A stretch of DNA of 64,000 bases from Bugula neritina (lineage: Eukaryota; Bryozoa; Gymnolaemata; Cheilostomatida; Bugulidae), in NCBI GenBank assembly GCA_964035545.1, contig OZ037771.1, positions 11,545,980 to 11,609,979 of the forward strand, in the 5' to 3' direction. Below, in pieces: positions 37,940 through 47,800 of this stretch (position 1 is its first letter; every line of letters begins with the position of its first letter). The notes beneath the pieces were generated by a model. The model was not told where the DNA came from and ran no database searches. It saw only the letters and a list, made by a program, of their open reading frames with translations. A program made the position numbers and the translations under genes.

Positions 37940-39017
37940 CTAGAGTCCTTGTTGGGCACGCCTGTGCTTGGCTTGGCATGTACGCAGTTTCCGTTTCATA
38001 CGGCATACGGATCCCTTTAGCTGGAAGAGTCCTGTTGTAGTGTTAAGTAGATCTGGTGCCAGCTGGGTGAACTCTTCTTGTAATCGTAGGAGGCGTTCTT
38101 CTACTGTAGCCAGGCGTACTGGGTCTGGGGACGGTGTCCGTCTGCGGCGCAAGGGTGGACTGGGGGACCTGGTTCGTCTCTTCGCCGGTGTGGGGGATAT
38201 CTCTCCTTCTTCTGGATATGTAATTTCTTCGGGGGTGTATGTAATTTGAGGACGGTCAGACACCAACGGGGATTGTTGGCGGGCGTTGTCTAACACACGT
38301 TGGAACCCCGAGGACAGAACGGCTAACAGCATGGCCTTCTTCACCAGAGGTCGTATAAGTGTGAGGAACTCCGGGTATAGCTTAGCGTCGACCACGTAGT
38401 TTTCTCCAGGGAAACAGCCCGCCGCTCGGTGTCTGGTGACGGGGTAGGGATACACATCATTGTACCCGCAGGGGCAGAATGTTAGTAGGAGATGAGCATT
38501 GACGTGTAGTTTAAGGGAGCGGTGAGAGGCGCAATCTTCACCACAGATCTGGCATCTCGTCCGTCCTCTGGACCCCCAGGCCGTTTCTATTTCTTCCTCT
38601 GTTTGTGGAGACACCCACCGCCAACGGCGGCGTAGTGGCTCAGGCCTGTCACCACTAGCATACTCCTCCGGATACGGAGCGGGAAGTGTTCTATCCCGTA
38701 CCCTGGTTGTAGCGGGTCGAGTGTAATCTGAAAAAGTTTCAACAGTGTTAATACAGTACACTGCTGTGTTGTCAGCTTGAACAGCTTGGCAACTCCTAAT
38801 TCAGTTACCTCGTAGAGATTAATGGTAGTGAATAGTCAGATAGAACACGTATTGCAATGAGATTATAAAAATCTCTAAGTCAAACTGAGTTCTTACTACG
38901 GTATTTCACTAACCTATCTCCAGCTCGATTGACTCAGTGAGTCAGAGCTGAGCGATGCAATCTAGTTTCGTATTAAGATATAGTTAACTCACCCCACGAT
39001 CTGTTGTCGTAAGACAT
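37940..39017 (-). CDS. Extra Gypsy ORF: two-zinc-finger basic protein, apparently spliced, 270 aa
   Basis: Lies between pol and the 3' LTR. The main exon is 38727-37940 (stop). Just upstream is a clean acceptor (TTTTTCAG at 38735-38728). A donor GTGAGT at 38992 follows an ATG at 39017, and joining 39017-38993 to 38727 keeps frame, giving 270 aa. Residues 67-87 form a classical C2H2 finger (C-x2-C-x12-H-x3-H). Residues 93-113 form a second, C-x1-C-x12-H-x4-C. After these come an acidic patch, a basic SP/RS-rich segment likely to be nuclear-targeting, and a C-terminal helical region with heptad-like leucines. There is no signal peptide or membrane span, so it is not an envelope. Likely a nucleic-acid-binding accessory protein. 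Without splicing, an open frame from an ATG at 38761 is possible. Confidence 0.65.
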
Positions 39018-39041
39018 ACTGAATGTGTGAAATGGTTTGAA

Positions 39042-39644
39042 CTACTGCTTAGAAACACGTCTACTCCTGACTGCATCAGCGTATGAAAAGATCGAGCAAC
39101 GTGGTTGGGGTGCGTGATTAAGACTTTGTGCACCCGGCGGATGAATTTTGTTTCTATTTCCGCCGATACAAAAGTTGATATTTCCGTGGTGTTGACAACT
39201 CCCACATTTGCTCGATTCTTTTCTCGTACGGTTTTCCCCTAGACTTTCATGTGTGCCGCTTTTCACGCAGTCACATACGAAGTCCTTCAAGTATGCGGGG
39301 GGTTGCCTCGTACGCTGTCCCCTTTCTAGGGAGGGTGACACGCTTGCCGGTTCGTTAGTAGGGGCCTCTAATGGCGTCTCTACTTCACCGTTAGCGGTCA
39401 CCTCTTCTTGTTCTCCGGATGGAGCCCCTCCCTCCGTGGGGGTTTGCACTTCCGGAACCGGCTCGGTTTCTGGAAGTGATGGAATTAGACTTGGCCGTGG
39501 CGGACACGCTTCTGTTGACAAAAGCTGCCGCTCCTCCCTCACCAAGTTTTCTTCCCGCGGTATGACCACTTCGTATTCAGGTCCATGCCGCCGTCGCCCG
39601 CGCGTTGTTGTTTGTCTCCTGGGCTCTAACAACGGGGGGGGGGG
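39042..39644 (-). pseudogene. C-terminal tail of Gypsy pol, displaced by a frame change at a C11 run
   Basis: An open frame of about 196 codons overlaps the end of pol and begins at the C11 homopolymer (39634-39644). It is proline- and glutamate-rich and contains RTRQPPAYLKDFV, a motif common in tails of retrotransposon pol proteins. Its frame differs from pol by one base across the run, so a single-base length change there probably separated it. It could also be a sequencing error or natural slippage. Confidence 0.6.
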
Positions 39645-42600
39645 CTTCTCCCACTCCGCCGGGGCTAGCCCAATACGGTTTCAAGCGAGACTCATTCTGG
39701 ATAGACACCTGTCCTGAGCGCTCAATCTTGTACGTATGATTGGGCATAGCCTCGACGACCACGTAGGGGCCTACGAACTTAGGCTTCAACTTATCAGCCT
39801 GTCCGCGGCGCCTACGGTAATTGACCATCCACACCTTATCTCCCCTTTGATAGAGAGGTGGTTCATCGGAATCTTCGTGCCGCACCTTCCACTGCTGTTG
39901 GCGCAGTATATCGTGTGCGGCCTTCATCCGTTCCACTAGTTCACTGGCATACTCGTGGACTGAGTTATCTTGCTCTGGAACGTGATAGGTGAGATGGTCA
40001 GGGACACGAGTCTCTCTCCCGAGCATCAAGAGGTTTGGGGTCTCACCAGTACTGGTGTGTGGGGTGCTACGGTATGCACGCATGACTTGCGGCAACACCG
40101 TATCCCATTCCTCTTGACCTCGTCCAAGGAGGAGACTCCGGAGTGCATCACCTAGCATCCGGTTGTTGCGCTCCACCACCCCGTTACCTTGAGGGTGGTA
40201 GGGGGTGGTCCTGCTCTGATTTACTCCCCAGAGGCGGCAAAGGTCGCTCATCAGTTGAGACTGGAATTGAGCGCCTTGATCAGAGTGTATCTGTTCGGGG
40301 AGCCCAAAATAACAGAATACATGTTGGTCTAGCGCCCTGGCCACGGTTGGGGCTGATGCATCTGGGATAGCCAGAGCATCCGCCCACCTAGTAAAGTGGT
40401 CGGTTAGTACTAGGATCCAATTATTGCCTCTGGGGGTCAGGGGCATAGGTCCGACCAGGTCTACAGCGACTACTTGCCAGGGCCTACCAGCGTATAGCCT
40501 CCGCCGTCCTGCTTCACCAGGGGGGCGGCTATGCTTACTGGCCTGGCAGATCTCACACTGTTTGACTCTGAGTCGGACATCACGCTCCATTTGTGGCCAA
40601 TACCACCGGAGTCGTAATTTGGATATCACTCGCTTGACCCCTGCGTGGGCCTGCTTGTGAGTATCCCAAATCAACTCACGGCGGATGGCTGTGGGGCAGA
40701 CTACCCTCTTCCTTTCCGGGTGTCTGCCGCTGGCAGCTAGAGAGATGGTTAGCAACCCATCCTGCCCGATCCGCAGCGAGTCCCAACGCTGACAGTGTAG
40801 CCGGAACTCGGCGCATCCCTGTCGTATGCGTTCCTCGCTGGGTCGTCGCCCTTCCCTTTTGGCCCGGTATATGTCTGCCACGACTCCAGGCAGCTCTTCT
40901 TGGAGCTTCTTCAGCTCTCGAACATTACCGGCCAGTACAGGGTTGGCGCGGAGGTTTTGTACATCCTCCGGGGACTCATCAACTCTTTGCCTGAGTTGAC
41001 CTTGATCCCAGTCAAACGGTGCTCCGTGATGAGCCAGCGTCTCCAACTCGCATCGCGGGGGACCTCCATCCCTCCTCTCGATGTTGAGACACTGTTTGCA
41101 ACCTCCGTCAGGTCGGCGACTCAACCCATCCGCATTGCTGTGTCTCTTGCCCGGTCGATGTTCGATCCGGTATGAGAATTCAGCTAGGATTTCGAGCCAC
41201 CGGGCGACCTGACTAGAGGGCTCTGCTCTCCTGCACAACCAGATCAGCGAGGCATGATCCGTACGCAGCCGGAACTTCCTGCCATATAGGTATGGTCTGA
41301 AGTGCTTCACTGACTTGATTACTGCCAGCAGCTCCTTGCGGGTAGTGCAGTAATTTCGTTCAGCGGGTGAGAGAGACTTGCTGTAGTAGGCTACTACTAC
41401 CTCTCGGCCTTCCTGCACTTGTGACAGCACAGCGCCAACATTTTGGTCACTGGCGTCCGTGTCCAGGATGTACTCCAGAGTGGGGTCTGGGTAGGCCAAG
41501 ATGGGCGCCGTTAGTAGGCAGCCCTTGAGGCGGTCGAACGCTTCTTGTTCGACTGGAGTCCACTGCCACGTCACCCCCTTTGCGGTGAGCCGGTTTAACG
41601 GCTGGGCTATGCCCGCAAAGTCTGGTATGTATTGCCTGTAATACCCTACCAGCCCCAAGAAAGCCCGGAGTCCGGTCAAGTCTTGGGGGGTGACCCAGTC
41701 TTCTACTGCCCGTACCTTTTCGGGATCCGTTGCCACGCCGTTTCGACCGACAACGTGCCCCAGATACTTGACCTCCGGCTGCAATAGAGCGCACTTGGAA
41801 GGTTTGAGCTTAAGACCGGCACCTCGGAGTCTCTCGAAAACCTCCTGCAGACGACTGACATGTGTCTCGAAGTCTGGAGAGATTACGATGACATCATCGA
41901 GGTAGACCAGCAGTGTCTTCCAATGGAGTCCGCTAAGGACTTGTTCCATCAGCCTCTGGAAGGTGGCTGGGGCGGAGGTTAACCCGAAGGGCAGCACCTT
42001 CCACTTCCACAAACCGTCCCGTGTGATAAACGCCGCTTTCTCTTGGGCGTCGGGACTCAGAGGAACCTGCCAATAGCCGCTTAGCAAGTCTAACGTACTG
42101 AAGTACTTGCTGCCGGCTAGGGCGTCCAATGACTCGTCAATACGAGGTAGAGGGTAGGCGTCCTGTATGGTTACGCTATTGAGTTTGCGATAGTCCACAC
42201 AGAACCGCCAACTGCCGTCTTTCTTCCGGACCAGTACGACTGGCGAGCTCCACGCACTATGGGCGGGCTCTATCAGTCCCCGGTCCAGAAGATCCCGTAC
42301 TTGTCGGCTAACCTCCTTCTCTTTCTCCGGCCCCAGCCTGCGTGTGGGCTGCCGGACAGGGACTGTCCCTGCAGTCAGCGGTATTTCGTGTCTGACAATT
42401 CCAGTCAGTCCCACGTCATGCTCTCCGCTGCTGAACACATCACCGTAGTCGCGTAGTAACTTAGCCATAGCTTGGCGTTCTCTGTTACTCGCGCAGCCGC
42501 CACTGGCTGTTTCGTATAATTCCCGGAGATGTGTTGGGACTGCCCCCCGTCCCTGAATAGGGCACTGGGGGGGTGCCTCCGTCGCATCACCCAGCGACGG

Positions 42601-43677
42601 GCCTACGTCTCCCTCCTGAACAGAGTGAAAACGGCCCAGCATCGACCCAGCCGGGAGCTTGATAGGCTCGGTAAAGGGGTTGACACACTGCACTAAGATC
42701 TCCCCTTGCTCAGTCAGCTGATTCAGACTGCTGGCAAGTTGGATCTTTTCGTGCGCGCCTTCAACTACTCCGAGTCCAGAGATCCGGCTACTATTCACCC
42801 TGCAGTGAATGGTAGCCCGGGAGCGGCCTGGTATGATACGGTTGCGTACCACTTGCACACCTCCCACTAAAGGGCGGCCGAACTTGTCGACGCAGGCGAG
42901 TTCACGCCCGGACATCATCATTGCAGATCTGCTAAAATCTATGTGACATCCGTGCCGTTTAAGGAACGGCATCCCGAGGATAGCATCCTCCTTGAGCTGA
43001 CTGACGATGAACGTCTCTTGGATCGTTTGATCACGGACTCGTCCCGTCAGCTCAATTATACCATAGAAGGGAAGGCACGACCCGTCAGCGAGGGTGCCGT
43101 ATTCCCCTTCGTATGCTTCCATCTCGCCCCTGACCCTAGTACTGAGGGTGTCGAAGAGTTGGCGGCTTAAGAGGTTTGTGGTACAGCCCGAATCAATGAG
43201 GAAAGTAACAGCTTTGCCTTCCAGTTTACCGGGCAAGAAATAGCTGTTCCCATGGGGCTGCACCTGAACTCTCCCTTCAGGCCTTACTCTCGCAGGGAGT
43301 ACCTCCCTCGCTTTGGGTCGCGAAGGAGGTCTCTTAGGGCGGTGGTAGGTAGGCCTCGGGGGTGCCGAGGCTAGATTCTCAGCTACCTTTGTGGGCTCCC
43401 ATCCAGATTCTTGGACTTGTAGCCCTGTGAATCTGTTGTGAAGGGGCATAGAAAAGGCAGCTGCGGGGCGAAGCCCCTTGCTGGTCCGTCGTGGCTGTTG
43501 CCACTGTTGGTTGCCAGTACGCGGTACCCGTCTGGGTGACCTGCGTTTCTTCTTCCCTGGAGGTTTCATCGTCGGCCCGCGGAAGGTGGGAACATCTGCG
43601 GGCCACGGTAGTTTAACCCCTGATTTAGGAAGGGACAATATCGGCGGAAATGTCCTTGATTTCCGCACTCCCAGCAA
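39577..43677 (-). CDS. pol: Gypsy pol polyprotein: protease, reverse transcriptase, RNase H, integrase
   Basis: Open frame of 1366 codons overlapping gag by 112 bases in the -1 frame; translation most likely enters at the GTTAAAC site (43611) rather than at an ATG. Domains in order: aspartic protease (LIDSGCTTNLLS, near residue 160), reverse transcriptase (active site YLDDVIV), RNase H (LDTDASDQNVGAVLS to RTDHASL), integrase zinc finger (H...H...CEICQ), DDE core (VDLVGP, SDQGAQF, then GVVERNN) and a GPY/F-type module (KFVGPYVVVE). Integrase after RNase H is the Ty3/Gypsy order. All catalytic motifs look intact. The frame ends soon after the C11 run; the expected tail continues in another frame. 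Confidence 0.95.
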   Translation of the reverse strand: MLGVRKSRTFPPILSLPKSGVKLPWPADVPTFRGPTMKPPGKKKRRSPRRVPRTGNQQWQQPRRTSKGLRPAAAFSMPLHNRFTGLQVQESGWEPTKVAENLASAPPRPTYHRPKRPPSRPKAREVLPARVRPEGRVQVQPHGNSYFLPGKLEGKAVTFLIDSGCTTNLLSRQLFDTLSTRVRGEMEAYEGEYGTLADGSCLPFYGIIELTGRVRDQTIQETFIVSQLKEDAILGMPFLKRHGCHIDFSRSAMMMSGRELACVDKFGRPLVGGVQVVRNRIIPGRSRATIHCRVNSSRISGLGVVEGAHEKIQLASSLNQLTEQGEILVQCVNPFTEPIKLPAGSMLGRFHSVQEGDVGPSLGDATEAPPQCPIQGRGAVPTHLRELYETASGGCASNRERQAMAKLLRDYGDVFSSGEHDVGLTGIVRHEIPLTAGTVPVRQPTRRLGPEKEKEVSRQVRDLLDRGLIEPAHSAWSSPVVLVRKKDGSWRFCVDYRKLNSVTIQDAYPLPRIDESLDALAGSKYFSTLDLLSGYWQVPLSPDAQEKAAFITRDGLWKWKVLPFGLTSAPATFQRLMEQVLSGLHWKTLLVYLDDVIVISPDFETHVSRLQEVFERLRGAGLKLKPSKCALLQPEVKYLGHVVGRNGVATDPEKVRAVEDWVTPQDLTGLRAFLGLVGYYRQYIPDFAGIAQPLNRLTAKGVTWQWTPVEQEAFDRLKGCLLTAPILAYPDPTLEYILDTDASDQNVGAVLSQVQEGREVVVAYYSKSLSPAERNYCTTRKELLAVIKSVKHFRPYLYGRKFRLRTDHASLIWLCRRAEPSSQVARWLEILAEFSYRIEHRPGKRHSNADGLSRRPDGGCKQCLNIERRDGGPPRCELETLAHHGAPFDWDQGQLRQRVDESPEDVQNLRANPVLAGNVRELKKLQEELPGVVADIYRAKREGRRPSEERIRQGCAEFRLHCQRWDSLRIGQDGLLTISLAASGRHPERKRVVCPTAIRRELIWDTHKQAHAGVKRVISKLRLRWYWPQMERDVRLRVKQCEICQASKHSRPPGEAGRRRLYAGRPWQVVAVDLVGPMPLTPRGNNWILVLTDHFTRWADALAIPDASAPTVARALDQHVFCYFGLPEQIHSDQGAQFQSQLMSDLCRLWGVNQSRTTPYHPQGNGVVERNNRMLGDALRSLLLGRGQEEWDTVLPQVMRAYRSTPHTSTGETPNLLMLGRETRVPDHLTYHVPEQDNSVHEYASELVERMKAAHDILRQQQWKVRHEDSDEPPLYQRGDKVWMVNYRRRRGQADKLKPKFVGPYVVVEAMPNHTYKIERSGQVSIQNESRLKPYWASPGGVGEAPPPVVRAQETNNNARATAAWT

Positions 43678-44519
43678 AAACTGACTGTTTCTCCCTGTGG
43701 CGGCGCCGATGGCCGCATGGGCTCAGGGGCGGTACTCACTGGGTTTTGTGGTGTCAGTGTTGCTATCAGCTTGGCTAGCATGTCCGTCAGTTGAGTGACT
43801 TTTGATGCCGTCGCCAACTGGGACACGGCAGCCGCGGCGGGGGTTTCCTCCCCTTGTCCCGCGGCCGTGTCTGCGCGGTCTATCTCCACTTGGCGGGAGC
43901 TTCCGCGACTTTTATGCATTTGATTAGCTAGGAGGTAAGCTTCCCCCTCAGTCAGAGCATCTTCAACGGTGGTGACTCCCCTAGCTAGAAACTGGTGGTG
44001 GAGACCCAGATCGTCGACAGATGCTATGAAAGCGTCGAGGGTGTACCTCTCGCGGTTGACTGGGGGCAAGTCGCTGTACGCGATCTGTGCCAGCTTCATG
44101 ACCGCGGCGGCATGCTCCCGCAGCGGGGTGCGGGGATCACGCCGCAACCTCTGCAATCAGGCCCTGGCATCTGTAGCAGAGAGGCCAAAGCGGGCCCGCA
44201 GAGAAGCAAAGATATTATCAATGTCTACACCCAGCCCATAGGGCTTGGCTTTGTCCATCAATGCCATTCTAAGCTTCAGCAAGGCCACCCTAGGGGGCCA
44301 CTGAGCGACGTCCATTACGTCGCTAAACTCTTGGATAAATTGTTCCACCTCCTCTTCACCCGTGAAGGTGGGCGCCTTTAACCTGTAGCGGTCTTCAGCT
44401 AGTTCTCGCGGAACCCTTCGCTCTTCTACTACATGGTTAACAGGCATTGTCTCTACAGCATTGTCTCTACGCTCACCTTCGATTGCCGGTGGTTGAGTTC
44501 CAGCATTTTCAGTCTCCAT
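43566..44519 (-). pseudogene. gag: Gypsy gag with one in-frame TGA
   Basis: ATG at 44519 lies 13 bases beyond the primer-binding site. The frame runs to a TGA at 44159-44157, then continues open in the same frame to a stop at 43568-43566, about 317 codons in all. The first part has the capsid-like motif LRARFG. Near the C-terminus is one CCHC zinc knuckle (CWECGNQGHFRRYC, spacing 2-4-4). The TGA falls inside a conserved-looking capsid stretch, so it is either a recent nonsense mutation (for example from CGA or TGG) or a recoded codon. Confidence 0.8.
43611..43617 (-). promoter_or_regulatory. Candidate -1 ribosomal frameshift site (GTTAAAC)
   Basis: In the gag frame the heptamer reads G TTA AAC inside the gag/pol overlap. 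A -1 slip here joins the gag and pol frames. GTTAAAC is a known though less common slippery heptamer. No downstream pseudoknot was tested. Confidence 0.6.
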
Positions 44520-44531
44520 CTTGGATGCACT

Positions 44532-44549
44532 ATCCCACCGCTGCCACCA
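44532..44549 (-). other. Primer-binding site complementary to a tRNA-Leu 3' end
   Basis: On the - strand, one base after the 5' LTR, TGGTGGCAGCGGTGGGAT. This matches the complement of a tRNA ending ATCCCACCGCTGCCA plus CCA, which from general knowledge is an animal tRNA-Leu 3' end. Confidence 0.75.
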
Positions 44550-44550
44550 C

Positions 44551-44855
44551 TGTTATGTTTTCCAGATTTAGGGTTGATGTGCTATCCAGAGAGTCTATTT
44601 AGTTACTATAGAACTGCACCAGGATAAGTCGAGTGAACGAGTATATTTTACACACAATTATACATCACAAAAACGATACATTATTTCCAAACAAGTTACA
44701 CATCTAATCTATTTCACACTCTAGCTTCGACTGAGTTAGCAGCGGGAAACTACAATTGCTGCTAACTATCAACTACGCTAATTGGTTATCCATTGTTCCG
44801 GGTCAATTGCGCGACCCTACATGTTGTGCTGCTGGTAGTTCCACGAACCACCACA
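44551..44855 (-). repeat. 5' LTR of the Gypsy element
   Basis: 305 bp, matching the 3' LTR throughout by eye. It abuts the target duplication ATAT and then the TRIM stop codon. Confidence 0.95.
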
Positions 44856-44859
44856 ATAT

Positions 44860-47800
44860 TCAGTTGAATTGGTAAAACAAAACTGTTCTTTCTTTAAATC
44901 TTGGTACAATTAAAGTATTCCCGGAAACATACAAATCATAGACAGGAGATGAAGATCTTTCAGTAGAATCAGAAAGATGAGTCACAACTTCTCCTGCAAT
45001 GAAATAATGAAAATTAATACAAATTATATCAGTTACACTTATAAATCATACAGGGAGCACTACAAATAGAGAGAACAACTTCTTAGTATATCACATCACC
45101 AATATAAATTATACAGAGCCTATAACAGTATGTATATAATGTAGAGTACACTGGTACTAACATATTATGTAAGGAGGTTACCTGTATCACTATCCAGTAA
45201 CCAGAGAGTAGGTGTAGTACTATTATTCATCACATAAACCATTCCTCTCTGATACGCCACACCTTGAGGTTTAATCACGTGTTGAGACTCCCAACAGATT
45301 TTGCCAGTCAAAATGTCAAGTTTAAATAATCGGGAGGATTTGGTGTCAGATATAACAACATAGTTAGTCCCCACACTGCAGATAGCTGTAGCTCCAGAAC
45401 CAGTCAGTAGAGGACAAGGTAGGCTTTTCTGGAATTTCCCAGTAAAAGAGTAGAAAGTGAGTGCCTTACTAGTACGACTCGGGACTATAATCAGATCATT
45501 CACTACTGTTAATTTGTTGTAAACACTTCTGCTTTTGCCGAACCATTTGTTAACTAACTCCCCAGACAAGTCATGAACACAGACTGTGTTATAGCCACTA
45601 TCAGCACCCACTAAACTGAATACTCTGTCATTATATACTCTCACGCATTCCACATAGTTACTAAGGTTGGCAAGGGAATCACCTAATTGGTATTCTCTAT
45701 TGATCAGTTTTATAGTTTTATCATCTAACCCCACATAAGTGATACCCTCATGTTGAAATACTGAGTTACACTGTGATGGGACATCCACAGAATGGGACAA
45801 GGTCATAGACTGAGGGACAAAACCAATAAGTTTCAAGCGATTTATTAAACTGACTTCTCCGTATTGTGGATGGACAATTTCGACTTCCACTTCTCTCTTT
45901 TCATCTAAAATGTTCAAGAAATGTCAACCCAATATAGTTGAATATTAGTGAGCATTTATACTTATATTAAGAATAACTATTAAAGAATATGTATATAGAA
46001 TAAACGAAATGTAGCAGCATTTGTATAGATGGCCATAAAATATCTAAATAACAACTCGTATAGGTAGAACTAGAAACATACAACGTAGTACCACAGACTA
46101 ATGAGAAGGTAACACCCACTATTATGACTTTGAAAGAAAAACAGTTGTGCTAGAAAGCACATAACTACTTAAAAATAAATATGAAACCCTTATATCTATA
46201 TCTGGAAACGAGTAGAAAACATACATTCAACAGTGAGAAATGAAGCCGGAATTAAACTCTTTTGAGACGGTAGAAAGTCGAACCTGACCTATTGCCAAGC
46301 ATGATAAGTATTTATAAACATTTATTATTTCCCATCACCAAACCGTTTTTACCAAAGAGAGACGATTCCCTTCATTAAATACCATTTTACTAACCTTTGA
46401 CCTCCAGAGTTGCTATATTAAGCAGTTTAAGTGAAGGTAGTTTGTCAGACACCAACTTTCTCATACTGTCACATATTTCTTCATACCTGGTCACCAGATC
46501 TACCTGAATGTGTACTAATGATGGTATATTATGAGATATGAACACATTCATGGTATTAAAATTAGTGGTATATACGAGTGATTGCCATTTTGCATTTAGT
46601 TTTTATACATTTAGTTATCTATAAAAAACATTTGCCCTCACTGGGGTTCGAACCCAGGACCTCTGGCTTGCAAGCAGACGCGCTAACCATTACACTACAG
46701 GGCTTCTGGGTTAACTCAACACTACAATAATTATATCAAAACTCGCCCACACAGTCAACACAGAACAGTAAAAATAGAGCACCTGGTGACAGCTGTCAAG
46801 CTTAGTCTCTACTTGAAATTTATGTCTACTCAGCTCCGCCCATTTCACTCCAACATTTTCTTCCATGAAACGAAGTAGATCAGATTTCACAGTCTGTCTC
46901 AGTTCCACTAATTCTTCTTCTAACTTCCTGTACTTTATCTGTATTGCTTCCACCTAATAATGAATATTATAACAGTCAGGCTATGCTGTGCTAAAAGTAG
47001 CGAAAAAGGTGAAAGAAAATTTACGGTGTGAGGGCGTATTTTAGAGGTATATTTCTGAATAAACATATTACTACAACACAAATAATTTTATTTATCATAA
47101 TCTTCATTGTTTAATTTAGTACCTCACAGTAATGAGCGACTAAACTTAGTCAAGCTCAACTTCCTGTGAGATATCATAATAGGGCTGACAGACTACAGTC
47201 GAAACGCGACTGTGAACGTGTTTTCAAGGCTAAGCGTTGAACTCTGTGATGTCACAACTGTCTGATTCCTGAATGCAACTGTCAGTTTTTCGCGATGCGT
47301 TCAGCATTCGACATGTCGAACGCTCAACTTCAGCGATCAGCCAATCACTGACTAGCCAGATAAGCCCTGATTGGTTAAGTGCTTTTACTTATTCCACGTG
47401 CTACTAGTGAGCAATATTATTTGATTTGGTTCTTCAAAAATTATATTATTTTACCTAATAACATTATTATGATGAAGTTATGTATGCAAATCTTAAAAAA
47501 AATCAACTATGAAAATAAATATTTAGCAGATAAATTTAGTTAAATTTTATTAGCATATTTGGTTATTCTAATTTGGCTGAATTTTATTAGCATATTTAGT
47601 TCTTTATGCTAGTGAATGCGATTGAATAAAGCTAATAAATCTCATTAATGGAAGCTAGTAATTTTGAATAAGTGAAGTTAGTAATTTAAAATAAAAATAA
47701 CTAGTAAATCTTATTGAATTATGCTAGTAAATCTCAATAAATTGTGTTGAGTTTGATTTTTGGTTGCTGTGGATACAGCAGAAACTAAGCTACAGGATTC

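Larger units (their letters stand above)
37349..44855 (-). mobile_element. Ty3/Gypsy LTR retrotransposon, 7507 bp, complete but with broken frames
   Basis: Two 305-bp LTRs with TG...CA ends flank gag, pol and an additional ORF, all on the - strand. ATAT on both sides (37345-37348 and 44856-44859) is the target duplication. The primer-binding site, polypurine tract, -1 frameshift site and protease-RT-RNase H-integrase order are all visible, which places it in Ty3/Gypsy. The LTRs show no difference by eye, implying recent insertion. Breaks: one TGA in gag and a frame change at a C11 run near the end of pol. It is inserted 4 bp after the TRIM stop codon in the same orientation, so its LTR may supply that gene's 3' end. 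Confidence 0.95.

Noticed and set aside
39208-44381. Several + strand frames of 60-170 codons across the Gypsy region
   Set aside because: Antisense shadows of the GC-richer gag and pol frames.
46632-46707. Possible tRNA gene (- strand)
   Set aside because: A and B boxes are present but acceptor and anticodon stems mispair, and a second copy shares non-tRNA flank, so it is a SINE.
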